In this document: in pieces, positions 1 to 10,385 of the stretch
Layout of the letters: every line of letters starts with the position of its first letter
How positions within the stretch are numbered: the first letter of the stretch is position 1
Assembly (NCBI GenBank): GCA_963751165.1
Contig: CAVVTP010000011.1
Span: 164,995-228,994, forward strand
Length of the DNA stretch: 64,000 nt
Reading direction: 5' to 3'
DNA from: Roseiarcus sp963751165
GTDB lineage: Bacteria > Pseudomonadota > Alphaproteobacteria > Rhizobiales > Beijerinckiaceae
Position numbers and translations under genes: made by a program
The notes under the pieces: model-generated
The model's input: the letters and a program-made list of their open reading frames with translations, nothing else
Database searches by the model: none
What the model was told of the DNA's origin: nothing

Positions 1-1173
1 TCCGGAATGGCGACAAACTGCACGCCCGTGTAGGGAACGGGATCCTTGGTCGGGTGGGTCGGGTCGGCCGACATGATCGCTTTCAAGACGATCGGCGCGA
101 AGGGCGCCGCCTTCAGGTAGTCGGGATTGTCGTAGGTGGACTTGCGCGTGCCGGGAGGGACGGAGACCCATCCCTCGGTGTCGCCGACCAGCTTGACGTA
201 GTCCTTGGACGTCGCCCAGTGTACGAAATCCTTGGCGACCGCCTCCTTCTTGGTCGAGGTCGGAATAGCAAGCGCCCAGGACCATGCCCATTGGGCGCCG
301 TTCGGCGTCACCGCGATCGGCGCCTTGGCGAAGCCGACCTCGGCGGCCACCTTGCTCACTTTCGGATTTGAGATCCGGCCCGCCGCCGACGTCGCGTCGA
401 TCCAGATCGCACACTTGCCGTCGGCAAATAGAGCCTGGTTCTCGTTGAAGCCGTTCGCCGAGGCGCCGGGCGGTCCGTCGGCCTTCATCAGATCGACGTA
501 GAAGGTAATCGCCTTCTCCCAAGGCTCAGAGGTCAGCTGCGGCTTCCACTCCATGTCGAACCACCGGCCTCCGAACGTGTTCACCAGCGTGCCGAGAAAC
601 GCCATGTTCTCGCCCCAGCCCGGCTTGCCGCGCAGGCAGATGCCGTAAACACCGTTGGCCTTGTCGGTCAGTTTGTCGGCGAACTGCTTGATCTGATCGT
701 ATGTCGGCTGCTCGGGCATGGTGAGGCCCGCCTTCTCGAACAGGTCCTTGCGATACATGGTGAAGGAACTCTCTGCGTAGAACGGCAAGGCGTAGAGCTT
801 GCCGTTCACGGAAAGCCCCGCCTTCACCGGCGCGAGCAGATCTTCGTAGTCATAGTTCTTCAAGTCATCGAGCTGGTCGAGCCAGCCGCGCTTACCCCAA
901 AGCGGCGTTTCGTATGCGCCGATCGTAATGATGTCGTAAGAGCCGCCCTTCGTCGCGATGTCGAGGGTCACTTTCTGGCGGAGGACATTCTCCTCTGAGA
1001 ATCACCCAGTTGATCTTGTTGCCGGTCTGCTGCTCCCATTTGGACGACAGCTTCTGCATGATGATCATGTCGTCGTTGTTGACGGTCGCAATCGTCAACG
1101 TTTCCGCGTGAACCGCGGTCATACCGCCGAAAGCAAGCGCTAGTCCGGCCACCCAAATCTTGAGCCCTGTCAT
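1..1173 (-). CDS. Sugar/polyol ABC transporter substrate-binding protein (3' end off window, frameshifted)
   Basis: Periplasmic solute-binding protein, probably family 1 and sugar or sugar-alcohol type, delivering substrate to an inner-membrane ABC importer that would lie beyond the left edge. The protein starts MTGLKIWVAGLALAFGG with a signal peptide ending about AHAE, then LTIATVNNDDMIIMQKLSSKW, typical of sorbitol/mannitol-type binding proteins. The start is supported by a GGAGGGAG ribosome site 5 nt upstream. The first 55 or so residues are in one frame; from about position 998 leftwards the rest is in another frame and continues to the window edge. The bases read CTCAGAGGAGAAT where CTCGAGGAGAAT would keep the frame, so a single inserted base at about 995-998 explains the break. 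Substrate is inferred from family resemblance only. Confidence 0.75.
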
Positions 1174-1628
1174 GGCATCTCCCTCCTGTCGCCACGGCCA
1201 ACCAAACTGGCCATGACCTTTTGCTACAATGTCTCAGTAAAGTATATCAGCGGTGCTCGCCAGTTTCGCCGAGGCGTCCGCCCTGGCGCGGCCAATCGCA
1301 TGCGACTCTCGCAATCTCGCCGGTTTCCCATCCAAATTCCGGCTCTTTTGTCATGCTAACGTTGAGCGTTTGATCGACAGGCGGACCGCCGAAGCACGAC
1401 GCGGTCGGACCGCTCGAGGCCGCAGACGACGACGTTCCGATTTGAGGTCGCCAAAGCGGCCGCCCTCGGCCGACCGAACCACCTCCAACCTACGCCGTAC
1501 GTCGGACGCGGCGTTCCGGCGCGTTTCAAGACTGCCGTTCGCGCAAGAACGGCTGCTTCCGCGCCGTGCGTGAGCAGGGCGGCGATCGCATTCCGCCGTG
1601 TGGACGGAAACAGCGAGGAGAATCAAGG
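1174..1628. other. Divergent intergenic region between sugar-binding gene and liv operon
   Basis: About 455 bases separate two divergently transcribed transporter genes and must hold both promoters. I see no convincing coding sequence; the short open frames here are arginine-rich and unlike any family. No operator palindrome stood out. Confidence 0.5.
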
Positions 1629-2906
1629 ATGGCATACCGCGATCGTCTGATCCTTTCGACCTCAGCAGCCCTGGCTTTGTCCGCGCTCGCCGCGGCGCCG
1701 GCCTGGGCCGCGGAAACCAAGGGTTTCGTCACCGACCCGCTCGGCGTCGTCGCTGTCCCGAAAGGCGCGCCGCTCGACTTCGGCGGCTATTGGGTGATGT
1801 CGGGACCCGATTCTGCGCTCGGCATCGACGAGAAGCGCGGCGTCGAGCTCGCGATCAAGGACGAGGGCGGGACGCTGCTCGGTCATCCGATCGAGCTGCG
1901 CGTCGAGGACACCCAGTGCAACGCCGAGGGCGGCCAGACTGCCGCGACCAAGCTCGCCGCCGACCCGAACACTGTGGTCGTGCTCGGACCCGCGTGCTCG
2001 AGCGCGGCGACGCCCGGCGCCCCGATCCTGTGGAAGGCCGGCATCGTCGACATCGCCACCGCGACCACGGCGCCGGCCCTGACCGCCCCGGACCGCAAGC
2101 CGGGATATGACGGCTTCTTCCGCACCGTCTACAGCGATACCGATCAGGGCGCCGCGGACGCAAAATACGTCTACGACGTCATGAAGGCGCGCAAAATCGT
2201 CACCGTTCACGACGGCAGCCCCTACGCCCAGCAGCTGGCGAGTGTGATGGCCGACAATTTCAAGAAGCTCGGCGGTCAGGTGCTGTCGGTCGAGGCGGTG
2301 TCGCCGACGGAAGTGGACATGCACCCGGTGCTGACCCGCATCGCAACGGAGAAGCCCGACATGATCTACGCGCCGATCTTCGTCGCCGCCGGGGCGCAGC
2401 TCCTGCGGCAGGAAAAGGACACCCCCGGCCTCGAGAAGGTTCCGTTGATCGGCAGCTCCGGCCAGATGGCGCCGGATATGATTTCCGCCGCCGGCCAGGC
2501 GGTCGTCGGCTACAGGATCACCTACCCCGACGTGTCGCCCGAGGCCATGGGGGCGGCCTATCCGAAGTTGGTCAAGGAATATACCCAGACATACGGCGAG
2601 CCGCCGATCTCCGGCTATCACGCCAACGCCTATGACGCCGCCGTGCTCGCCATGAAAGCGATCGAGAAAGCGGCGAAGACCGATGCGAGCGGCACGACCT
2701 ATATCGGCCGAATGGCGCTGCGCGACGCCGTCCGGACGATCAAGTTCGACGGCGTCAGCGGGCCGATCGCCTGCAATCAATATGGCGAGTGCGCCAAGTT
2801 CAAGCCGGCGGTCTACAAATTCACCAACGCCGATCCGTCGACCTTCAAGATCGGGGTGAACCCGAAGAAGGTATGGCCGGAGACCCACTCGGCCAGTTCA
2901 AAATAG
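1629..2906 (+). CDS. Branched-chain amino acid/amide ABC transporter substrate-binding protein (LivK-like)
   Basis: Periplasmic binding protein of the LivK/HAAT family, 425 residues, first gene of a livKHMGF-type operon. The chosen ATG gives MAYRDRLILSTSAALALSALAAAPAWAAE, a standard signal peptide with an AWA-A cleavage site, and has GAGGAG upstream; a longer frame to 1566 has no such signal. The mature part shows GGYWVMSGPDSALGIDEKRG, DEGGTLLGHPIELRVEDTQ and VVVLGPACSS, which match the type I periplasmic-binding fold of this family, and a C-terminal FDGVSGPIACNQYGEC. The ligand is not settled by sequence; the downstream D-amino-acid dehydrogenase and racemase-family genes suggest amino acids, perhaps D-forms. 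Confidence 0.9.
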   Translation: MAYRDRLILSTSAALALSALAAAPAWAAETKGFVTDPLGVVAVPKGAPLDFGGYWVMSGPDSALGIDEKRGVELAIKDEGGTLLGHPIELRVEDTQCNAEGGQTAATKLAADPNTVVVLGPACSSAATPGAPILWKAGIVDIATATTAPALTAPDRKPGYDGFFRTVYSDTDQGAADAKYVYDVMKARKIVTVHDGSPYAQQLASVMADNFKKLGGQVLSVEAVSPTEVDMHPVLTRIATEKPDMIYAPIFVAAGAQLLRQEKDTPGLEKVPLIGSSGQMAPDMISAAGQAVVGYRITYPDVSPEAMGAAYPKLVKEYTQTYGEPPISGYHANAYDAAVLAMKAIEKAAKTDASGTTYIGRMALRDAVRTIKFDGVSGPIACNQYGECAKFKPAVYKFTNADPSTFKIGVNPKKVWPETHSASSK

Positions 2907-2980
2907 AAGCGACGACGCGCGCCCCGTGTCCAAGCTCGGGCGCGGGGCGCGGCGCGGCGCCTGAAGGCGAGGGCGAGGCC

Positions 2981-4075
2981 ATGTCCGAAACGTCGGCGAC
3001 TCGAAGCCTGCTTGCGAGCCTCCACAGGCGAGCGCGCTTCGGGTTTATCGACATCGTGTTGTGGTGCTTGCGCGCCGCAGTCGTCGCAGTGGTCGCCGCC
3101 GGCACGGCGGGCACTCTGATCAAAGGCCGCTACGGGCTCGCCGACTGGCTCGAATTCCTCGCCTACGGCGTCACCATGGGCAGCGTCTACGCCCTGATCG
3201 CGCTCGGCTACACCATGGTCTACGGCGTCTTGCGCCTGATCAATTTCGCCCACGGCGACATCATGATGACGGGGGCGTTTGCCGGGTATTTCCTGGCCGC
3301 CTATTTCGACGAGACCGGCTTCCTGCGGCACGAGCCGGCGCTCGCCATGCTCGCGGTTCTCGCGCTCGGCGTCGCAACTTCCACGATTATCGCCTTGCTG
3401 ACGGAGCGGCTCGCCTACCGTCCGTTCCGCCGGGTCCGCGGTCTCGCGCCGCTGATCTGCGCCATCGGCGTCTCGTTCTTCCTCGAGCAATCGTTCCGCG
3501 GCGCGTTCGGTTCGGGGGTCCACGCCTATCCGGACACGGTTTGGCAGAACGAGACGGTTCCCGTTTTCGGCTTTGGGATCCCAGTCGTTCAATTGATCGT
3601 GGTCGTCATCGCGTTCGTCTCGATGACGATTCTCTACCTGATCGTTCAGCGCACGCGTATGGGCATGGCGATGCGGGCGGTTTCGGAAGATGCCGACGCC
3701 GCCGCGATGATGGGGATCGACGTCGACAAGGTCATCGTCTTCACTTTCGTCCTCGGCGGCGCGATGGCCGGGGTCGCCGGCGTCTGCTACGCCTTCGTGT
3801 TCAAACAGGTCTATTTCTTCATGGGGTTCACGCCGGGCGTCAAGGCGTTCGGCGCGGCGGTGCTCGGCGGCATCGGCAGCGTCCCGGGCGCGATGCTGGC
3901 GGGACTGTTCCTCGGAATCATCGAATCCGTGGGACCTGCTCTCTTCCTCGATGGAATCGGCATTCCAGCGCCCTACCAGCTGCGTGACCTCATCGCCTTC
4001 ACGCTCCTCATCATGGTGCTGATCTTCCGCCCGTATGGGATCATGGGCGAGCGCATGGCGAAGAAGCGCGCATGA
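2981..4075 (+). CDS. livH: Branched-chain amino acid ABC transporter permease LivH
   Basis: Inner-membrane permease of the HAAT family, 364 residues, which forms the translocation pore with LivM. The ATG at 2981 follows GGCGAGGCC; the longer frame from 2789 overlaps livK and is not needed. After a basic N-terminus the protein has the family signatures YGVTMGSVYALIALGYTMVYGV and RLINFAHGDIMM, and near the end FTPGVKAFGAAVLGGIGSVPGAMLGG-type loops, with about eight hydrophobic segments. It ends with an ATGA overlap with the next gene, which indicates translational coupling. Confidence 0.92.
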   Translation: MSETSATRSLLASLHRRARFGFIDIVLWCLRAAVVAVVAAGTAGTLIKGRYGLADWLEFLAYGVTMGSVYALIALGYTMVYGVLRLINFAHGDIMMTGAFAGYFLAAYFDETGFLRHEPALAMLAVLALGVATSTIIALLTERLAYRPFRRVRGLAPLICAIGVSFFLEQSFRGAFGSGVHAYPDTVWQNETVPVFGFGIPVVQLIVVVIAFVSMTILYLIVQRTRMGMAMRAVSEDADAAAMMGIDVDKVIVFTFVLGGAMAGVAGVCYAFVFKQVYFFMGFTPGVKAFGAAVLGGIGSVPGAMLAGLFLGIIESVGPALFLDGIGIPAPYQLRDLIAFTLLIMVLIFRPYGIMGERMAKKRA

Positions 4076-5807
4076 GCGCGACCACGCTGGTCGCCGGGAC
4101 CCGCGCGACTCCCGATCCGTGGGGGGCGCCCTCAAGCTCGGGCTCGTCTTCGGCGCGGTCGCCGTCTACATCGCTGTCGTCGGTATCCTGCCGATGTTCG
4201 ATCGGCGCTGGATCGTCGTCGACGTCGTCTCGCTCGGGCACGCCGCCCTGATCACAATCGCGCTCGGCGCGGGAGCGGCGACAGTCTTGCGTTCGCGACC
4301 CTTGAAGCCGTTGCCCGCCGCCGCCGCCGGCCTCGTGGCGGGAGGCGTCGCCGGATCGCTGCTCGCCCTCTTGGCGCTGGCGATGCAGGTTCTGCCGCTC
4401 CGGCGGATTTTCATCGCGCTGTCGCCGATTCTTCTGCGGGCGCTGACTTTCGGCCTCGGCGCGCCGGCCGGCGGATTGATCCTCATCGCCGGAGCCGCGG
4501 TTCTGGGCGCAGTCGGCGCGGCGATGGCGCTCGCTTCCCCGCGAGCCCGCGATCCTCTGCTGATCGGCCTCGCCTTCGTCGTCGTGTTCGGCGTTTTCCA
4601 GGAACTCATCCAGATCATTCTGCGAGGAAACGCCGCCGCCGACGCCGTGCGCCAGGCGCTCTATTCCTGGGAGGGGCTCGAGCCGCGCGGCGCGGCGGCG
4701 ATCTTCCTCCTTGCGAGCGCAGGCGCGGCGCTCTGGATGGGCGCTCCGCGCGCGAGGTTGGGCGAGGCGTTCGCAGGGTTGTCGCCGAGGCGACGAAGTC
4801 AGGCAAGAGCGATGCGCGCCGCGGGCCTTGTCGCGCTCCTCATCCTGATGCCGGTCCTCGCAGGCTCCTACATCGGCCAGGTCATGCTGCTGGTCGGGCT
4901 CTATATGCTGATGGGAATGGGACTCAATCTCGAGGTCGGCCTGGCCGGGCTGCTCGACCTCGGCTTCGTCGCCTTCTTCGCGGTCGGCGCCTATGCGACG
5001 GCGCTCCTGACCGCCAACTCTTCGCACGCGCTCGCGTCCTATACCCCGCTGCCGAGCCTTTCCTTCTGGGCCGCGGCGCCGATCGCGGTCCTTGCTTCGG
5101 TCGCGGTCGGGGTGCTGTTCGGCATTCCGGTGCTCGGCGTCCGCGGCGACTATCTTGCGGTCGCCACCATGGGGCTCGGCGAGATCGTGCGCGTCATCGT
5201 CCAGTCGGACATGGCGGCGCCCCTGCTCGGCGGCGCCCAGGGGATCCTGCAGATCCCGAAGCCAAGAATTGGCCACTTCGAGCTCGCCGACCCGGTCGAC
5301 CTATTCTATCTGACACTGATCGCCTCGGGGTTCGCCGCCTATTGCGCCTGGCGCCTGGAAAACTCTCGCCTTGGGCGGGCCTGGACGGCGGTGCGCGACG
5401 ACGAGGACGTCGCGCAGGCGCTTGGCGTCAATCTGGTGGAGGTCAAGCTCCTGGCCTACGGCCTCGGCGCGGCTTTTGCCGGTCTCGCCGGCTCGATCTT
5501 CGCGGTGATGCTGACATCGGTCTATCCGAGCAGCTTCCAGCTCCTCGTATCGATCAACGTGCTGGCGCTGATCATCGTTGGCGGTCTCGGCTCTCTGCCC
5601 GGGGTCGTCGTGGGCGCGGTCGCGCTGGTCGGCCTGCCGGAGCTTTTGCGCGAGTTCGGCGAGTACCGCTACCTGTTCTACGGCGTCGCGCTGATCGTAA
5701 TGATGCGGTTCAAGCCGGAGGGCCTGTGGCCATCACCCGTGCGCCGCCGCGAATTGCGGGCCGCAACCGCTGCGCCGGCGAGCGGGCGGGCGGGAGCCGT
5801 AAGATGA
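4072..5807 (+). CDS. livM: Branched-chain amino acid ABC transporter permease LivM (N-terminal frameshift)
   Basis: Second pore-forming permease, about 578 residues, longer than LivH because of an extra N-terminal membrane region of about 250 residues as in many proteobacterial LivM proteins. The core shows GLYMLMGMGLNLEVGLAGLLDLGFVAFFAVGAY and later VRDDEDVAQALGVNLVEVKLLAYGLGAAFAGLAG. The expected start is the ATG at 4072, overlapping the livH stop, giving MSATTLVAGTRATPDP; that frame differs from the rest of the protein (GGALKLGLVFGAV onward). The switch falls in a run of six G at 4121-4126; seven would restore one frame, so a missing G is the simplest reading. It ends in an ATGA overlap with livG. 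Confidence 0.9.
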
Positions 5808-6662
5808 ATGGCGCGGCTAGCGAGCCGATCCTCAGAACGGAACGCCTGACGATCCGCTTTGGCGGTCTCGCCGCGGTCAACGACCTCAACCTTCACGTGC
5901 GCCAAGGGGACATCCACGCCGTCATTGGTCCAAACGGGGCCGGCAAGACGACAGTGTTCAATTGCGTGACGCAGAAATCTGCGCGTGACCGGCGGCAAGA
6001 TCTGGTTTCGCGGCGAGCGTCTGGACGGCCTGACGCCGAACCGTGTCGCCGAGGCCGGCGTCAGCCGCACCTATCAGAACATCCGGCTCTTCAGAAACAT
6101 CACCGCCATCGAGAACCTGCTGGTCGGGATGCATCTCCATCTCAAGTCGCACTGGTGGGGCGCGCTTGTTCATTCGCGGTCGACTCAGCTCGACGAAAGG
6201 CGCGCGCACGAGGAGGCCCTCGAGCTTCTGGCGTTCGTTGGGCTCAAGGGTCGCGGCGACCTCCTTGCGCGCAATCTCGCCTACGGCGAACAGCGCCGCC
6301 TCGAAATCGGCAGAGCGCTCGCGACCCGTCCGAAGCTCCTGTTGCTGGACGAGCCGACCGCGGGGATGAACCCGAGCGAAACCTCGGAGATGATCGAGTT
6401 CGTTCGTCGCACCCGCGACCTGTTTGGCGTCACGATCCTGCTCATTGAGCATCAGATGCGCGTCGTCATGGCGATATCGAACGTCGTCACCGTTCTGGAC
6501 TACGGCGTGAAGATCGCCGAGGGGCCGCCGTCTCAAATCCAGCAGGATCCCAAGGTCATCGAGGCCTATCTCGGCCGGCCGAGGGCGTCACTGACGTCCG
6601 CACGGAGGCATGCGGCCGAGCGGATGAGCGAATCGCCGGCCGAACCGGACGGCGGCGCGTAG
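5804..6662 (+). CDS. livG: Branched-chain amino acid ABC transporter ATP-binding protein LivG (frameshifted)
   Basis: Cytoplasmic ATPase of the importer. Frame one gives MNGAASEPILRTERLTIRFGGLAAVNDLNL and the Walker A motif GPNGAGKTT. After VTQ the frame changes; frame two continues VTGGKIWFRGERLDGL, SRTYQNIRLFRNITAIENLL, the LAYGEQRRLEIGRAL signature and Walker B LLLLDEPTAGMNPSE, ending near EAYLGRP. The break is at the AAA run 5975-5977 (CAGAAATCTG); removing one A joins the frames. Both halves together have the usual length for LivG. Start overlaps livM by ATGA; livF follows after 10 bases. Confidence 0.9.
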
Positions 6663-6672
6663 CGAGGCCTCC

Positions 6673-7380
6673 ATGGCTCTTCTCGAAATCGATGACTTGC
6701 GGGTGTCTTACGACAATATCGAGGCGCTGAAGGGCGTCTCGCTCAAGGTCGAGGCGAAAGAGATCGTCACGCTGATCGGCGCCAACGGGGCCGGCAAGAC
6801 GACGACCTTGCGGGCGATCAGCGGCCTCATCCCGCCGCGCTCGGGCGACATAAGGTTCGACGGCGAAAGCCTCACGGGCGTCGCCCCGCACGCGATCGCC
6901 GCGCGCGGCGTCTTGCAGGTGCCCGAAGGGCGGCGCATTTTCGCCCGCCTGACGGTCGCCGAGAATCTGGCGATGGGCGCGTTTCCCCGGCGCGACGTCG
7001 GCGCCATCGCCGCCGACCGGGAGCGCATGCTCGAATTGTTCCCGCGGCTCAGAGAGCGCCTGAGGCAGGTCGCCGGGACGCTATCGGGCGGCGAGCAGCA
7101 GATGCTGGCGACCGCGCGCGCCCTGATGGGACGCCCGCGCGTCCTGATGATGGATGAGCCAAGCATGGGTCTTTCGCCGCTCATGATCGACAGCGTGTTC
7201 GAGACGATCCGGACCATCAACGAACAAGGCGTGGCGATTCTGCTTATCGAACAGAACGCCCTCATGGCTCTCGACGCGGCCGACCGGGCCTACGTGATGG
7301 AGAGCGGCCGCATCGTCCTGTCTGGTTCCGGGAAGGCCTTGCTTGGCGACGAGAAGGTGCAGCATGCTTATCTCGGCTGA
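6673..7380 (+). CDS. livF: Branched-chain amino acid ABC transporter ATP-binding protein LivF
   Basis: Second ATPase of the importer, 235 residues, the normal length. Walker A is GANGAGKTT at about residues 37-45, the signature motif LSGGEQQMLATARALM lies around 135-150, and Walker B LMMDEPSMGLSP follows; the VLQVPEGRRIFARLTVAENLAMGAF stretch is typical of LivF. Intact, unlike livG. It is followed within 16 bases by the dadA-like gene, which places that enzyme in the same transcription unit. Confidence 0.95.
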   Translation: MALLEIDDLRVSYDNIEALKGVSLKVEAKEIVTLIGANGAGKTTTLRAISGLIPPRSGDIRFDGESLTGVAPHAIAARGVLQVPEGRRIFARLTVAENLAMGAFPRRDVGAIAADRERMLELFPRLRERLRQVAGTLSGGEQQMLATARALMGRPRVLMMDEPSMGLSPLMIDSVFETIRTINEQGVAILLIEQNALMALDAADRAYVMESGRIVLSGSGKALLGDEKVQHAYLG

Positions 7381-7395
7381 GCGAACGGAGGCGAC

Positions 7396-8640
7396 ATGCG
7401 GATCGTAGTGCTCGGCGGCGGCGTGGTCGGCGTCACGACCGCCTATCAGTTGCAGCGCGACGGCCACGAGGTCGTGATTCTCGAACGCCGCAGCCAAGTC
7501 GCGGCAGGAGCGAGTTTCGGCAATGCAGGCATGATCGCGCCGGGTCACTCCTTCGTATGGTCCTCGCCGCGCGCCCCGATGATCCTGGCGAAATCCGTTC
7601 TGTTTCGGAACCAGGCCCTGCGTTTCAAGTTCTCCGCCGATCCGCGGCTCTATGCATGGACACTTGGGTTCCTGAAGGAATGCACAGCCGCAAAGGCGCG
7701 GCGCAACACGCTGCTCAAGCATCGGCTCGCCGCCTACTCGCAGTCGGTGCTGCAAAGCGTCGTCGCCGAGGAGTCGATTGCCTACGACGGCAACAGGCGC
7801 GGCATTCTCTACCTGCACCGCAGCCGGCGCGCGCTCGAAGACGGCGTCGAGCACATGAAGCTGCTTGAATCGGACGGGCAGGCGATCAAGGTCCTGGACC
7901 GAGACCAGGTCGTCGCGCTCGATCCTGCGCTCACTCACGCTGCCGACCGGATCGCCGGCGCGATCCTCTGCCCGACGGACGAGACGGGCGACTGCGCGAA
8001 GTTCACCCGCGCGCTCGCCGCGAGGATCGTCGAGCGGGGCGGCCAGATCGTGACCGGCGCGAGCGTCGCCGGACTTGCCGCCGACGGCGACAGGATCACC
8101 GGCGCGGAAACCGACCGCGGCCGGTTCGCCGGGGACGCTTACGTTCTGGCTCTCGGCGCCGAAAGCCCACTCTTGGCGCGGAAACTCGGCGTCCGGCTGC
8201 CGATCTATCCGATCAAAGGCTATTCGCTGACGATTCCCATCGGCGCGTCGCGGTCGCCGCCGACGGTCGCCTGCGTCGATGAGCACCATCTCGTCGCCAT
8301 TTCGCGATTCGGCGACCGCCTACGGGTCACGGCGACCGCCGAATTCGCCGGCTACGACGAGAGCTGCAAGCCGGCCGACTTCGTCTTCATGAAGGACGTC
8401 GTGCGCGAACTCTATCCAGACGGCGCCGAGTACGACCAGGCCGAAATGTGGGCGGGCTTGAGGCCCATGACCCCGACCAACCTGCCTTTCCTCGGCTCCG
8501 CGCGGCTCGGCAACCTGTTTCTCAACTGCGGTCACGGCCACATCGGCTGGACCATGTCGCACGGATCGGCGCGAATCGTCGCCGACCTGGTCGCCGGCCG
8601 GCCGACCGCCATCCCCATGGACGGCCTCACGCCCCAATGA
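7396..8640 (+). CDS. D-amino acid dehydrogenase (DadA family, FAD-dependent)
   Basis: FAD-dependent oxidoreductase, 414 residues, of the DadA/DAO family, which oxidises D-amino acids to 2-oxo acids and passes electrons to the respiratory chain. The N-terminus MRIVVLGGGVVGVTTAYQLQ is a GxGxxG dinucleotide-binding fold, followed by the DadA-type ASFGNAGMIAPGHSFVWSSP. The C-terminal RPMTPTNLPFLG and NCGHGHIGWTMSHGSA are the conserved substrate/FAD regions of DadA. GGAGG lies just before the ATG. Its place directly behind livKHMGF suggests the imported solute is an amino acid whose D-form is oxidised here; exact substrate unknown. Confidence 0.88.
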   Translation: MRIVVLGGGVVGVTTAYQLQRDGHEVVILERRSQVAAGASFGNAGMIAPGHSFVWSSPRAPMILAKSVLFRNQALRFKFSADPRLYAWTLGFLKECTAAKARRNTLLKHRLAAYSQSVLQSVVAEESIAYDGNRRGILYLHRSRRALEDGVEHMKLLESDGQAIKVLDRDQVVALDPALTHAADRIAGAILCPTDETGDCAKFTRALAARIVERGGQIVTGASVAGLAADGDRITGAETDRGRFAGDAYVLALGAESPLLARKLGVRLPIYPIKGYSLTIPIGASRSPPTVACVDEHHLVAISRFGDRLRVTATAEFAGYDESCKPADFVFMKDVVRELYPDGAEYDQAEMWAGLRPMTPTNLPFLGSARLGNLFLNCGHGHIGWTMSHGSARIVADLVAGRPTAIPMDGLTPQ

Positions 8641-8655
8641 CGGAAGGAGCGCTTT

Positions 8656-9450
8656 ATGTCTCTCGACCTCGCCTCGCTCTCCGAGCCGCTCGATCTCGGA
8701 ATCATGCCGTCGGAACTCGATGCGGGCGTCGCCTGGCGTGCGGCGGTCGGGCTCGTGGTGCTCGCCACCGACCAGACGATGGAGCACGAGTTCCGCGCGC
8801 TCTTGCATCTGCCGGGCGTCGCCGTGTTCGAGTCGCGCGTCTTCAACGACAACGACATCCGGCCCGAAACCCTGCGCGCCATCGGGCCAAGGATCGCGCC
8901 GAGCGTCGCTCTCATCTTGCCAAGCGTCAATCTCGACGTCGTCGCGTTCGGCTGCACTTCAGCGACAATGACTCTCGGCGAGGACGCGGTGTTCGCGGAA
9001 ATTCGCAAGGCGCGGCCCGCTGTCGCATGCACGACACCGGTCACCGCAGCGCTCGCGGCATTTCGCGCGCTTGGCGCAAAGTCGGTCGGGCTTTTGACGC
9101 CCTACGCGCCCGAGATCAACGCCTCGCTTGTCGCCTATTTCCGTGCGCGGGGCGTCGGCGTGTCCGCCGTCGCGACCTTCGACCGCCGCGATGACCGCGA
9201 CGCGGCGCGTGTCTCACCGGACTCGATCGAACATGCGACGCGGCGCCTCGCCTCGGCGCCGGGAGTCGAAGCGGTCTTCGTTTCCTGCACGAGCCTGCGC
9301 GTCGCCGAGGCGGCGGCGACGCTCGAACGTCTCACTGGCGCGCCGGTGACCTCGAGCAATCACGCGATGGCCTGGCATTGCCTGCGCCTCTCCGGGGTCG
9401 GCGATGCGCTGCCGAACGCCGGAAGGCTATTCGAATTGCCGCAAGCTTAA
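8656..9450 (+). CDS. Asp/Glu racemase superfamily protein, maleate isomerase/EutA-like
   Basis: 264-residue protein with the two catalytic-cysteine signatures of the Asp/Glu racemase superfamily: FGCTSATMTLGEDAV near residue 98 and VSCTSLRVAEA near 217, plus PVTSSNHAMAWH at the C-terminus. This arrangement resembles maleate cis-trans isomerase, arylmalonate decarboxylase and ectoine-utilisation protein EutA more than true glutamate racemase. A strong GGAAGGAG precedes the ATG and the gene is 15 bases behind the dadA-like gene, so it is the last gene of the operon. In context it may racemise or otherwise prepare the imported compound for the dehydrogenase; this is inference. Confidence 0.75.
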   Translation: MSLDLASLSEPLDLGIMPSELDAGVAWRAAVGLVVLATDQTMEHEFRALLHLPGVAVFESRVFNDNDIRPETLRAIGPRIAPSVALILPSVNLDVVAFGCTSATMTLGEDAVFAEIRKARPAVACTTPVTAALAAFRALGAKSVGLLTPYAPEINASLVAYFRARGVGVSAVATFDRRDDRDAARVSPDSIEHATRRLASAPGVEAVFVSCTSLRVAEAAATLERLTGAPVTSSNHAMAWHCLRLSGVGDALPNAGRLFELPQA

Positions 9451-9487
9451 CGCGCCGCGGAAACGCGGTTCGCCCGCAGGCTCCTCG

Positions 9488-10385
9488 TCAGACGCGCGAC
9501 CGCAGCGAAGGCCCTGTCAACGCAACGCCCGCGAGGACGAGCGCGAGGCCGGCCCAGGCGGCGACGGCGACCGGCTCTCGCAGCGCCGCCGCGCCCGCCA
9601 TGACGCCGATCAAGGGAACGACGTAGTTATTGAGGCTGGCGAAGGTCGGCCCTTCGCTCGCGATCAGGCGGAAGTAGATATAATAGGCGAGCGCGGTGTT
9701 GAGGACGCCGAGCGCAACCATCGCGGCGATCGGAGCGTACGGCGCGGCGAGGGTCGCGTCGACCGACGGCCGGTCGCCGAGAGCGAGATCAATTCCCGCC
9801 AACACGACAGTCGATATCGTCATCGACGCGGCGACGGCTTTGGCGGCTCCGATTTCGCGCGTCGGGGCCGCCTGAGAAGAGGGCGCTCATTGCGTAACAG
9901 AAGGCGGCTGCGAGCGCGATCGCCCGCCCCTCGACGGGATTTGGGGCGGCAGCGGTCTGCCCGACCGGAGATAAAAGCGCGAGGCTGACGCCGGCAAATC
10001 CGAGTGCGAGCCCGAGCGCGCCCCTGAGGCTCCACCGGTCGCCCGACCCGACGAACCGTCCAACGAGAAAAACAAAGATCGGTGAGGCGCCCATCATCAG
10101 CGCCATGTCAGCGCTGCTCGCCAGTTTCGCGGCCTTGCCGAGCAGCAGGAAGGGGACGACCTGGCCGGCCAGCGAGAGGACGACGAGCTTGCTCCAAAGT
10201 CCCAGCCGCCGGCCAGGCCAGATGGGTCCCGCGAGCGCGGCCCCGACGAGAAGCGCACCGGCGGCCACGCCGACCCGCGCGAGCGCGAAACCGAAAGGAT
10301 CGAAGACGCGAGCGGCGATCTTGATCAGGAAAAACGAGGAGCCCCAGAGAAACGACAGAAACGCCAGGCTCGCATAGGCCGCCAT
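9488..10385 (-). CDS. EamA/DMT-family transporter (frameshifted)
   Basis: Ten-segment inner-membrane drug/metabolite transporter with two EamA repeats, typically exporters of amino acids or metabolites. The N-terminal half reads MAAYASLAFLSFLWGSSFFLIKIA, a family hallmark, through GALGLALGFAGVSLALLSPVG and AFCYAMSALFS. The C-terminal half (9488-9823) reads MTISTVVLAGIDLALGDR, LNTALAYYIYFRLIASEGPTFASLNNYVVPLIGV in another frame. The frames join in the stretch 9855-9870, near a GGGG run, where a one-base indel would make a single protein of about 298 residues. The gene converges with the liv operon. Confidence 0.85.

Noticed and set aside
1662..4135. Long minus-strand open frames (about 410 and 440 codons) over livK and livH
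   Set aside because: Antisense shadows of clearly recognised genes with low-complexity composition.
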